7,841 bases of DNA from an uncultured Phascolarctobacterium sp. (GCF_900753045.1 NZ_CAADXO010000079.1:1-7841); one strand, 5' to 3'. Positions 1 through 5,833 are shown, counted from the stretch's first letter. A program made the numbers and translations. The notes: generated by a model not told the origin, from the sequence alone.

Positions 1-717
1 ACACGTCTGAAGGAATATCTGATGCAGCTCAACGAAATGCTGGCAGGCAACCGTTTCCTGCGCGGTCTGATTATCCCAGGCGGTGTGCAGTACGATGTTA
101 CTGACGCAATGTTGGAGGAAATCGAGGAGGTTCTGCGTGAGGTAGAAGCCGTTTATGCAGATATGGTGCATATCATGTGGGAGCAGGCGAACTTCGTAAA
201 TCGTATCCGTACCACCGGCAGAGTGCGTCAGGAAACTGCCTTTGATTTAGCTATGGTAGGCGTGGGCGCGCGTGCCAGCGGCAGTACCCGTGACAGCCGC
301 AAGGATATCGGCTACGGTATTTATGATGAGCTTGATTTTGAGGTTATTACGGAAACAGCGGGCGATGTCGAAGCACGTATTAAGGTGCGTATCGGTGAGG
401 TAGCACAAAGCCTGAAGCTGGTGCGTCAGCTTATCAGCAAGCTGCGCCGCAATGCGGAAACGCAGCTGGCGGTTGAGCTGGGCGAGCTTAAGCAGGAGGA
501 AGGTCATTTTACCTGGGGCATCAGTGAATCTGCCCGCGGTGATAATCTGCACTGCCTGCTGCTGGACAAGGAAGGCCGCATAGACCGCTTGTTTGTGCGC
601 AGTGCCTCCTATCCTAACTGGCCGGCGCTGACTGTGGCGGTACAGGGCGACATCATCCCGGACTTCCCGTTGATTAATAAAAGCTTTGAGTTATGCTATG
701 CCTGCATAGACCGCTAA
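1..717 (+). CDS. Group 4 [NiFe]-hydrogenase large subunit (HycE/HyfG/Ech-like), 5' partial
   Basis: The frame is open from base 1, so this is the last 238 residues of a larger protein whose N-terminus, with the first nickel-binding Cys pair, lies upstream. The first ATG, at 22, is internal: the residues before it continue the family alignment and no ribosome binding site precedes it. Visible family signatures are GNRFLRG followed by PGGV, a RASG...D.R block (encoded near 274-300), a GD..AR...R segment (near 361-390), ARGD (near 529-543) and the C-terminal CYACIDR. The last gives a CxxC for the second half of the Ni-Fe ligand set, as in hydrogen-evolving group 4 enzymes and unlike NuoD, which lacks these cysteines. 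The residues before the CxxC are E-L rather than the usual D-P, and the protein stops right after the Arg, with no tail for an endopeptidase to remove. It is the first of two genes ending a hydrogenase operon. The family call is firm; the exact complex (formate hydrogenlyase, Ech or CO-linked) cannot be settled from this piece. Confidence 0.88.
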   Translation, partial: TRLKEYLMQLNEMLAGNRFLRGLIIPGGVQYDVTDAMLEEIEEVLREVEAVYADMVHIMWEQANFVNRIRTTGRVRQETAFDLAMVGVGARASGSTRDSRKDIGYGIYDELDFEVITETAGDVEARIKVRIGEVAQSLKLVRQLISKLRRNAETQLAVELGELKQEEGHFTWGISESARGDNLHCLLLDKEGRIDRLFVRSASYPNWPALTVAVQGDIIPDFPLINKSFELCYACIDR

Positions 718-729
718 GGAGGTGGCAAG

Positions 730-1452
730 ATGTTAAAAATGCTGGAGGCAATTCTTCACGGAAAGATTGCTACCGAAAATATTGATACTACGGGCCACAA
801 GCGTCTGCGCGGTCAGCTGCAGTGCGATGGCAGCTGCGACGGCTGCGGTGCCTGTGCCGCTGCCTGCCCGGTCGGCGCTGTGAGCGTGGCTGACGGTAAA
901 GCAAAAATAGATTACAGTAAGTGCGTTTTCTGCGGCCGCTGTGTAGAGGCCTGCGCGCGTAAGGCGCTGGTGCATACGAACCATGATGCGTTGGCGCAGA
1001 TTCTGGCTGACAGTGCCGTTGAGGTAAGCGAGGCAGTCACAGCAAAGCTGGGACGCTCGCTGCATGTACGTCATCTTGACGCCGGCAGCTGCAATGCCTG
1101 CGATTTTGAGCTGGGTGCGATGAGTAATCCTGTTTATGACTTGCACCGTTATGGTATCGCTTTCGTTGCTTCTCCGCGTCATGCGGATATGCTGATGGTG
1201 ACCGGCGTTGTTACGCGCAATCTGGAGCAGGCGCTACGTATGACCTATGACGCAATGCCTGAGCCGAAAATGGTGATGGCCTGCGGTGCCTGTGCCTGCG
1301 GCGGCGAAACCTATGGCAGCACTTATGCTGTTGTGGGACGTGCAGCTGACGTGGTGCCGGTTGATATTGCCGTGCCCGGATGCCCGCCGCGACCGGCTGC
1401 GATTATTGTGGCTTTGTGTGCTGCGGCAGATATGCTGAAGGAAAGAATGTAA
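730..1452 (+). CDS. Ferredoxin-small subunit fusion of group 4 [NiFe]-hydrogenase (HycF+HycG / NuoI+NuoB-like)
   Basis: This 240-residue protein has two parts. Residues about 30-80 form a 2x[4Fe-4S] ferredoxin: C36-x2-C39-x2-C42-x3-C46-P, then C65-x2-C68-x2-C71-x3-C75, the second cluster followed by Ala instead of Pro. Residues about 108-240 are the NuoB/HycG-like small subunit, with GSCNACDFE (C121, C124), GACACGG (C185, C188, C190) and PGCPPRP (C218), which supply the cysteines for the cluster next to the Ni-Fe site. The predicted role is to pass electrons between a soluble donor and the large subunit encoded just upstream, at the cytoplasmic face of a membrane complex. In E. coli hyc and hyf the two parts are separate neighbouring genes after the large subunit, so this order suggests a gene fusion. 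The start at 730 follows a full AAGGAGG that overlaps the upstream stop codon, and the 12-bp gap implies tight co-translation. A strong terminator follows the stop, so this is the last gene of the operon. Confidence 0.9.
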   Translation: MLKMLEAILHGKIATENIDTTGHKRLRGQLQCDGSCDGCGACAAACPVGAVSVADGKAKIDYSKCVFCGRCVEACARKALVHTNHDALAQILADSAVEVSEAVTAKLGRSLHVRHLDAGSCNACDFELGAMSNPVYDLHRYGIAFVASPRHADMLMVTGVVTRNLEQALRMTYDAMPEPKMVMACGACACGGETYGSTYAVVGRAADVVPVDIAVPGCPPRPAAIIVALCAAADMLKERM

Positions 1453-1463
1453 ACATATTTTAT

Positions 1464-1509
1464 AAAGGAATTAATCAGTATTTTATTGCACTGGTTAATT
1501 CCTTTTTTT
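1464..1509 (+). terminator. Rho-independent terminator of the hydrogenase operon
   Basis: A 16-bp stem pairs 1464-1479 with 1490-1505 (AAAGGAATTAATCAGT with ACTGGTTAATTCCTTT). All pairs are Watson-Crick except one G-U, the loop is 10 nt, and a run of seven T ends at 1509. It begins 11 bases after the small-subunit stop codon. The outer A/T part of the stem could also work on the opposite strand, but no convergent gene is present. Confidence 0.92.
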
Positions 1510-1521
1510 GCATTTTTATTC

Positions 1522-1550
1522 TTGTACTCTGCTGTAATACGTGATAATAT
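1522..1550 (+). promoter_or_regulatory. Putative sigma-A promoter of the acetyltransferase gene
   Basis: TTGTAC (1522-1527) and TAATAT (1545-1550) are separated by 17 bp. The overlapping GATAAT at 1543-1548 is a better -10 match (5 of 6) but leaves only 15 bp. The site sits just after the hydrogenase terminator and about 60 bp before the start codon, where a promoter is needed. Both boxes are imperfect, so this is a tentative call. Confidence 0.4.
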
Positions 1551-1557
1551 ATAGAAA

Positions 1558-1581
1558 ATCAGTTACGTTTGATAAACTGAT
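1558..1581. repeat. Short inverted repeat in the acetyltransferase leader (possible operator or leader hairpin)
   Basis: ATCAGTT (1558-1564) and AACTGAT (1575-1581) are perfect 7-bp inverted arms around a 10-nt loop. They lie between the putative promoter and the ribosome binding site. There is no T-run, so it is not a terminator. It could be a repressor half-site pair near the transcription start or a 5' UTR hairpin. It does not resemble the arginine operator I know from Bacillus. The function is unproven. Confidence 0.35.
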
Positions 1582-1611
1582 ATAGGTAATACAAATGAGG
1601 GGGGTTGAAAA

Positions 1612-2097
1612 ATGATTGTTTTTAGACCGGCAACTTTCGGCGATGTAGAACATATACACAAATTGCTGAATTATTATGCAAAGGAAGGCTTGATGCTGCC
1701 GCGTGCGCGCAACTCTATTTACGAGAATCTGCGCGATTATATTTTAGCGGTGGAAAATAACCGTCTGTTGGGCTGCGGAGCGTTGCATTTTGTCTGGGAC
1801 CGCTTTGCGGAAATCCGCTCGCTGGCGGTGGAACCGAGCCTGCAGAAAACAGGCATAGGCCGTCAGCTGGTGGAGCATTTGGAAAAGGAGGGCATTGAGC
1901 GCGGAGTGACGATGTTTTTCACTCTGACCTATCAGCCGGGATTTTTTGCCAAGTGTGATTATATTGAAACTGCGAAGGATAAGCTGCCACAGAAGGTATG
2001 GAAGGAATGCGTGTATTGTCCGCAGTATCCGTACTGCAATGAGATTGCTTTCATCAAGACAACGGTTGATTATGAGCCTTCGCAAATCAAATTCTAA
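1612..2097 (+). CDS. GNAT-family N-acetyltransferase, probable short ArgA-type (N-acetylglutamate synthase-like)
   Basis: This is a 161-residue single-domain GNAT acetyltransferase that would transfer acetyl from acetyl-CoA to an amine. The N-terminus MIVFRPATFGDVEHI is the usual GNAT beta-1/alpha-1 start. EIRSLAV (67-73) followed by QKTGIGRQL (78-86) is motif A, the pyrophosphate-binding loop (Q/R-x-x-G-x-G/A). The stretch FFAKCDYIE...LPQKVWKECVYC...YCNE carries three cysteines (C133, C136, C142). From memory, this is the arrangement in the short ArgA-like acetyltransferases of Clostridia and Negativicutes, which lack the amino-acid kinase domain of classical ArgA. That makes N-acetylglutamate synthesis for arginine the best guess, but no arginine gene lies nearby and substrate cannot be read from sequence. 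The start at 1612 has a G-rich ribosome binding site (GAGGGGGG, from 1598). The gene is flanked by terminators on both sides, so it is probably monocistronic. Confidence 0.8.
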   Translation: MIVFRPATFGDVEHIHKLLNYYAKEGLMLPRARNSIYENLRDYILAVENNRLLGCGALHFVWDRFAEIRSLAVEPSLQKTGIGRQLVEHLEKEGIERGVTMFFTLTYQPGFFAKCDYIETAKDKLPQKVWKECVYCPQYPYCNEIAFIKTTVDYEPSQIKF

Positions 2098-2102
2098 AAT
2101 TT

Positions 2103-2169
2103 AAGGGCTGCCGTGCGCATTTGTCATCGGTAATGACGAGGCTGTGCTGAGGACAGCTCTTTTATTTTT
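2103..2169 (+). terminator. Probable Rho-independent terminator after the acetyltransferase gene
   Basis: AAGGGCTG (2103-2110) pairs with CAGCTCTT (2154-2161) with one G-U. Inside, GCGCA can pair with TGTGC (one G-U) and GTCAT (2123-2127) with ATGAC (2133-2137), giving an elongated hairpin with internal loops. A T-rich run TTTTATTTTT follows directly. It starts 6 bases after the stop codon. The interrupted stem makes it weaker than the terminator at 1464. Confidence 0.6.
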
Positions 2170-2267
2170 GGTCGTGGAATGTTACAATAATCAAATAGAG
2201 TATAAAAACAGCACGGTGATTTTGCCGTTGCGGTGGCAGATAAATTTACGGAAAAGAGGTTGAAGTT

Positions 2268-3020
2268 ATGAAATTATATTCCTGGAATGTTAACGGCTTG
2301 CGTGCTTGCATGACGAAGGGCTTTGCCGAATTTTTGCAGGAGGCTGCGCCGGATATTATTTGTCTGCAGGAAACGAAGATGCAGCGCGAGCAGGCGGATT
2401 TTGTGTTCCCCGGCTATGAGGAGTATTGGAACAGTGCGGAGCGCAAGGGCTACAGCGGTACTGCTGTTTTTACGAGGGTTAAGCCTTTGGCTGTTACATA
2501 TGGTCTGGGACAGGAGGAGCACGATAAGGAAGGGCGTGTGATTACGCTGGAGTTTGAGAGCTTTTATCTGGTGACGGTGTATACGCCGAATTCCAAGGAT
2601 GGGCTGGCGCGTCTTGATTACCGCATGGTGTGGGAGGATGTGTTCCGCGCTTATCTGCAGGAGCTGGATGCGAAGAAGCCGGTTGTTGTCTGCGGGGATC
2701 TGAATGTGGCGGCTGAGGAGATTGATTTGAAGAATCCTAAGACTAACCGCAAGAATGCGGGCTTTACGGACGAGGAGCGCGCTAAGTTCCGCGAGCTGAA
2801 GGCTGCGGGATTTACGGACAGCTTCCGTTATCTGCATCCGGAGGAGGTTAAGTACAGCTGGTGGAGCTATCGCTTTAAGGCGCGCGAGAAGAATGCGGGT
2901 TGGCGTATTGATTATTTTGTGGTGTCGGACAGGATTGCGGATAGGCTGCAGAGTGCGGAGATTCACAATGAGGTTTTTGGTAGCGACCATTGTCCGGTAA
3001 GTGTTGAGCTGGATGTGTAA
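2268..3020 (+). CDS. exoA: Exodeoxyribonuclease III / AP endonuclease (ExoA/Xth family)
   Basis: This 250-residue protein, close to the 252 of B. subtilis ExoA, belongs to the exonuclease III branch of the endonuclease/exonuclease/phosphatase fold. Such enzymes cut the backbone 5' to abasic sites and trim 3' blocks in base excision repair. Landmarks in order are WNVNG (N7, metal and phosphate contact), LQETK (E35, Mg ligand), VYTPNS (Y105), GDLN (D144 and N146, catalytic), YSWWSYR, GWRIDYF, and C-terminal GSDHCP (D240, H241, the Asp-His pair). All catalytic positions are intact and the ends match the family, so it should be active. The start ATG is 7 bases after AGAGGT (2255-2260). No convincing promoter was found in the 98 bp after the upstream terminator; TATAAA at 2201-2206 lacks a properly spaced -35. 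The next gene on the strand, 480 bp away, is uvrB, another repair nuclease subunit. Confidence 0.95.
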   Translation: MKLYSWNVNGLRACMTKGFAEFLQEAAPDIICLQETKMQREQADFVFPGYEEYWNSAERKGYSGTAVFTRVKPLAVTYGLGQEEHDKEGRVITLEFESFYLVTVYTPNSKDGLARLDYRMVWEDVFRAYLQELDAKKPVVVCGDLNVAAEEIDLKNPKTNRKNAGFTDEERAKFRELKAAGFTDSFRYLHPEEVKYSWWSYRFKAREKNAGWRIDYFVVSDRIADRLQSAEIHNEVFGSDHCPVSVELDV

Positions 3021-3032
3021 AAGATTTTTACA
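3016..3032 (+). other. Small palindrome over the exoA stop codon (weak terminator-like hairpin)
   Basis: TGTAAAA (3016-3022) and TTTTACA (3026-3032) are perfect 7-bp arms around a GAT triloop. They overlap the exoA stop codon and are followed by GTTTTATAT. The stem is nearly all A-T, so it would end transcription weakly at best. No better terminator for exoA is seen before the hairpin element that begins at 3043, which may itself do that job. Confidence 0.3.
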
Positions 3033-3042
3033 GTTTTATATG

Positions 3043-3244
3043 CGCAATTATATATTGCGTCGTGAAGATCTTTTTCTTAACGCAAATTTCATGTGGAACC
3101 AAGACTAAGTGTCGCAAAACTCGCGCGAAGCTGGCAGATTATACAATATTAGAATGTATAGCGCTCAAACAGTTGCGACACTTATGTGGTTCCAGACATT
3201 TATTTGCTAAAAAAGATATTTCACTTTGCAATATGATAATTGCT
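3043..3244. repeat. Long-hairpin (MITE-like) element, copy A, with terminal inverted repeats
   Basis: The element is a long imperfect palindrome of about 200 bp. The ends are GCAATTAT (3044-3051) and ATAATTGC (3236-3243). Pairing continues inward: ATATTGC (3052-3058) with GCAATAT (3228-3234), GTGAA (3062-3066) with TTCAC (3220-3224), ATCTTTTT (3068-3075) with AAAAAGAT (3210-3217), TGGAACCA (3094-3101) with TGGTTCCA (3187-3194), and a perfect 12-bp core TAAGTGTCGCAA (3106-3117) with its complement (3173-3184). The tip carries a smaller TATACA/TGTATA hairpin. TATG flanks the element at 3039-3042 and 3245-3248, a possible 4-bp target duplication. It is AT-rich compared with the genes and has no transposase or credible gene. 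It could be a non-autonomous mobile element, a bacterial interspersed hairpin repeat, or a structured RNA; sequence alone cannot choose. Confidence 0.8.
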
Positions 3245-3267
3245 TATGTTAGGTTAATTTCTGGCAT

Positions 3268-3443
3268 CGCAATTGTATATCGTTTCAATCAGAGCAATTT
3301 CTTAACGCAAATTTCGTGTGGAACCAAGACGAAACTTCGGTATAATTTGCCAGACGGTAACAGAAGGTTACGTACCCTTGTTTCTGTGAATCCAGACACT
3401 CATCTGCTAAAATTGCTATTCATTACACGATATAACAATTGCT
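3268..3443. repeat. Long-hairpin (MITE-like) element, copy B, tandem to copy A
   Basis: This second, diverged copy of the element at 3043 starts 23 bp after it in the same orientation. The left arms share a 33-base block that is identical at 32 positions (3298-3330 here, 3073-3105 in copy A). The right arms share TCCAGACA and TGCTAAAA at matching places (3391-3420 here, 3191-3220 in copy A). It folds on itself too: GCAATTG (3269-3275) with CAATTGC (3436-3442), TATATCGT with ACGATATA next to it, AGCAATT (3293-3299) with AATTGCT (3411-3417), GTGT with ACAC, GAAAC (3331-3335) with GTTTC (3379-3384 region), and GTAAC/GTTAC plus GGTA/TACC at the tip. The arm sequences differ from copy A at several stems, yet pairing is kept. 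No target duplication is evident here. It ends about 58 bp before the uvrB start. Confidence 0.8.
3319..3346 (+). promoter_or_regulatory. Possible outward promoter inside hairpin copy B, facing uvrB
   Basis: A perfect TATAAT lies at 3341-3346, with TGGAAC (3 of 6 to consensus) at 3319-3324, a 16-bp spacer. It is not conserved in copy A. It is the best promoter-like site I see between exoA and uvrB, but the -35 is poor and it lies inside a potential hairpin. Without it, uvrB would depend on read-through from exoA or on an atypical promoter. Confidence 0.25.
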
Positions 3444-3501
3444 CGTTTTAGTTTCAGTCTTTTAAGGTTTTGGATTTTTTATTTTTTAGTTGGTGATAAA
3501 C

Positions 3502-5514
3502 ATGGATTTTAAAATTCAGGCTCCTTTTGAGCCCGCAGGTGACCAGCCGCAGGCGATTGCCAAGCTGGCGGAGGGCGTGGAGCAGGGCCTGCGCACGCAG
3601 GTGCTGCTGGGCGCAACGGGTACGGGCAAGACGTATACGATTGCGCAGGTAATCAATAAGGTGCGCAAGCCGACTTTGGTGATTGCGCATAATAAGACGC
3701 TGGCGGCACAGCTGGCGAGTGAGCTGAAGGCGTTCTTCCCGGAGAATGCGGTGGAATATTTTGTTTCGTATTACGATTATTATCAGCCGGAGGCCTATAT
3801 TCCCCAGTCGGATACGTATATTGAGAAGGATGCTTCAATTAACGACGAGATTGATAAGCTGCGCCACAGTGCGACCAGCGCTTTGTTTGAACGCAAGGAT
3901 GTTATTATCGTAGCCAGCGTTTCCTGTATTTACGGCTTAGGCGCGCCGCAGGAGTATTATGATATGGTGCTGTCGCTGCGCCTGGGGCAGATTATCGACC
4001 GCCAGAAGATTTTGCATAAGCTGGTGGAGATTCAGTATACGCGCAATGATATTGATTTTAAGCGCGGCACCTTTCGTGTGCGCGGTGACGTGATTGAGGT
4101 TATTCCGGCGGCCTACGGCGAGAAGGCAGTGCGTATTGAAATGTTCGATGATGAGGTTGACCGCATTGTGGAATTTGATGTGCTGACGGGTGAGATTCTG
4201 GCGCAGCGCAATCATGTGGCAATTTTCCCGGCGAGCCACTATGTAACGAGCCGTGAGAATCTTGAACGCGCTATGAATGATATCCGCGAGGAGCTGGACG
4301 AGCGCCTGGATGAGCTGAATAAGCATGGCAGGCTGCTGGAGGCACAGCGTCTGGAGCAGCGCACGAATTACGATTTGGAGATGATGCAGGAGATGGGCTA
4401 CTGCTCTGGCATCGAAAACTATTCTCGCCATCTGGCAGGACGTAAGGCCGGTGAGCCGCCGTTTACGCTGGTAAATTATTTTCCCAAGGATTTTTTGCTG
4501 GTAGTGGATGAGTCGCATGTAACGCTGCCGCAGATTCGCGCTATGTATGCCGGTGACCGTTCGCGTAAGGAGATGTTGGTGGAGCATGGCTTCCGTCTGC
4601 CGTCGGCCTATGATAACAGACCGCTGACCTTTGATGAGTTTCAGGCACAGATTAAGCAGGCGATTTATGTTTCTGCTACGCCTGCGAAGTATGAGCTGGA
4701 GCAGGCGGACAATGTCGTTGAGCAGATTATCCGTCCGACCGGACTGCTGGACCCGCAGATTGAAATCCGCCCGATTAAGGGACAGATTGACGATTTACTG
4801 GGCGAAATCAATAAGGTTGCCGCCGCAGGCGAGCGTGTGCTGGTCACTACGCTGACGAAGCGCATGGCAGAGGACCTGACGGAATATCTGAAGCAGGCAG
4901 GTGTGCGTGTGCGCTATCTGCATTCGGAAATCGCCACGATTGAAAGAGCGGAGATTATCGACAGCCTGCGTGCCGGTAAGTTTGATGTGCTGGTAGGCAT
5001 TAACCTGCTGCGCGAAGGCCTTGATTTGCCGGAGGTATCGTTGATTGCGATTCTGGATGCCGATAAGGAAGGCTTTTTGCGCAGTGATACGGCGATGATT
5101 CAGACTATCGGACGTGCTGCGCGTAATGCGCACGGTCGCGTTATTATGTATGCCGACCGCATCACCGACAGCATGCAGCGGGCGATAGACGAAACCAACC
5201 GCCGTCGTGAAAAGCAGCAGGCGTACAATGAGGAGCACCACATTACGCCGAAAACGATTTACAAGGAGCAGCGCCAGCTGATTAAGCTGACGAAGGTGGC
5301 AGATACGGAAGAAGCCGAAGCCTATGGCAGCAGCAAGAAGCTGAAGCAGAAATCAACTAAGGAGCTGAACACGCTGGCCCGCGAGCTGGAAAGACGGATG
5401 CAGGAGGCGGCAAAGGCGCTGGATTTCGAGGCGGCGGCCGAGCTGCGTGACCAGCTGATTATTGTCAAAGGACAGCTGGGGCAGAAGCTGGTGCCGAAGA
5501 AAAAGAAAAAATAA
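3502..5514 (+). CDS. uvrB: UvrABC excinuclease subunit B
   Basis: This 670-residue protein has the full UvrB architecture. UvrB is the damage-verifying ATPase loaded by UvrA in nucleotide excision repair; it then recruits UvrC for incision. Landmarks are the N-terminal PAGDQPQAI, Walker A GATGTGKT (37-44), the tyrosine-rich damage-clamping beta-hairpin SYYDYYQPEAYIP (89-101), Walker B DESH (336-339), motif III YVSATP (389-394), motif V GINLLREGLD (499-508), motif VI QTIGRAARN (534-542) and a C-terminal UVR domain (about 625-660) that contacts UvrC. A Lys-rich tail ends the protein. The chosen start, ATG 3502, gives MDFKIQAPFEP, the usual family N-terminus; GGTGAT at 3492-3497 matches the 3' half of a Shine-Dalgarno. 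A TTG at 3490 in frame would add four residues but loses that site. It follows exoA at a distance, uvrA is not adjacent in this window, and no clear terminator follows before the leuS promoter. Confidence 0.97.
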   Translation: MDFKIQAPFEPAGDQPQAIAKLAEGVEQGLRTQVLLGATGTGKTYTIAQVINKVRKPTLVIAHNKTLAAQLASELKAFFPENAVEYFVSYYDYYQPEAYIPQSDTYIEKDASINDEIDKLRHSATSALFERKDVIIVASVSCIYGLGAPQEYYDMVLSLRLGQIIDRQKILHKLVEIQYTRNDIDFKRGTFRVRGDVIEVIPAAYGEKAVRIEMFDDEVDRIVEFDVLTGEILAQRNHVAIFPASHYVTSRENLERAMNDIREELDERLDELNKHGRLLEAQRLEQRTNYDLEMMQEMGYCSGIENYSRHLAGRKAGEPPFTLVNYFPKDFLLVVDESHVTLPQIRAMYAGDRSRKEMLVEHGFRLPSAYDNRPLTFDEFQAQIKQAIYVSATPAKYELEQADNVVEQIIRPTGLLDPQIEIRPIKGQIDDLLGEINKVAAAGERVLVTTLTKRMAEDLTEYLKQAGVRVRYLHSEIATIERAEIIDSLRAGKFDVLVGINLLREGLDLPEVSLIAILDADKEGFLRSDTAMIQTIGRAARNAHGRVIMYADRITDSMQRAIDETNRRREKQQAYNEEHHITPKTIYKEQRQLIKLTKVADTEEAEAYGSSKKLKQKSTKELNTLARELERRMQEAAKALDFEAAAELRDQLIIVKGQLGQKLVPKKKKK

Positions 5515-5530
5515 ACACTGACACAGGAGT

Positions 5531-5559
5531 TTGACTTTTCCTGCTTTGCGTTATATAAT
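5531..5559 (+). promoter_or_regulatory. Sigma-A promoter for the leuS T-box leader
   Basis: TTGACT (5531-5536) and a perfect TATAAT (5554-5559) are separated by 17 bp, close to the consensus housekeeping promoter. Transcription should start near 5566, giving a leader of about 268 nt before the leuS ATG. An imperfect inverted repeat, CAGGA (5524-5528) with TCCTG (5539-5543), spans the -35 box; its meaning is unknown. The promoter begins only 16 bp after the uvrB stop codon. Confidence 0.88.
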
Positions 5560-5565
5560 ATACAA

Positions 5566-5802
5566 GATATTTTTATTCAAATTCTGTGAAGCGGAGCAGT
5601 AATCTGCAGTATCTTTCAGAAAGTCGGCGGTTGATGCGAGCCGGCAGTTAGGGCAGATGAACTCACCGTGAAGAAGCCGCAAGGAAATGTGCGGACGTGA
5701 TGCTGCGTTAAGGCTAATTGAGTGGCGGCTGTAGCCGCAATCAGGGTGGTACCGCGAATTTTTCGTCCCTGACCTTCTTTAAGGTCGGGGATTTTTTATT
5801 TT
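5566..5802 (+). promoter_or_regulatory. T-box riboswitch (tRNA-Leu sensing leader of leuS)
   Basis: The leader carries the T-box proper, AGGGTGGTACCGCG (5743-5756), whose TGG pairs with the free NCCA end of uncharged tRNA. Upstream are Stem I features: an AGTA-type motif near 5600-5603 and the apical GGCGGTTGATGCGAGCC (from about 5627). The 3' side of Stem I has GAACTCACC, where CTC at 5662-5664 is the best specifier codon, matching tRNA-Leu with a GAG anticodon and the downstream gene. A small GCGGC-TGTA-GCCGC hairpin (5725-5738) precedes the T-box. In the antiterminator, AGGG (5743-5746) pairs with CCCT (5767-5770) and GCG (5754-5756) with CGT (5764-5766). Those CCCT bases are also the 5' side of the terminator stem, so the two folds exclude each other. 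Low tRNA-Leu charging should therefore raise leuS expression. Confidence 0.95.
5766..5802 (+). terminator. T-box-controlled intrinsic terminator before leuS
   Basis: The stem TCCCTGACCTT (5766-5776) with AAGGTCGGGGA (5781-5791) is 11 bp with one G-U and a CTTT loop. It is followed by TTTTTTATTTT. It forms when tRNA-Leu is charged and the antiterminator is not stabilised. Confidence 0.93.
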
Positions 5803-5833
5803 CGACCAACAATAATACCTGGGAGGTAATGAA

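Noticed and set aside
2182..2206. Promoter for exoA from TTACAA and TATAAA
   Set aside because: The spacing is only 13 bp, too short for a sigma-A promoter, and no alternative -35 at 16-18 bp was found.
2274..2990. A 238-codon minus-strand frame opposite exoA
   Set aside because: The exoA reading has every catalytic motif; the reverse frame shows no family features, no ribosome binding site and a composition typical of an antisense shadow.
3043..3443. CRISPR array
   Set aside because: There are only two copies, each a long self-complementary unit with diverged centres, rather than short identical repeats with unique equal-length spacers; no cas gene is present.
3062..3451. A 129-codon + strand frame with an internally repeated FLTQISCGTKTK block
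   Set aside because: The protein repeat is only the translation of the duplicated hairpin arm. It starts with GTG, lacks a ribosome binding site, and the arms pair as inverted repeats, which explains the sequence better than coding.
3490..3501. TTG start for uvrB, four codons upstream
   Set aside because: ATG 3502 gives the standard UvrB N-terminus and is correctly placed after GGTGAT, which the TTG start would overlap.
3937..4587. A 216-codon minus-strand frame inside uvrB
   Set aside because: It is antisense to the conserved UvrB core, with no domain, start signal or promoter.
5524..5543. uvrB terminator from CAGGA/TCCTG
   Set aside because: The stem is only 5 bp with a 10-nt loop and has no following T-run; it overlaps the -35 of the leuS promoter.
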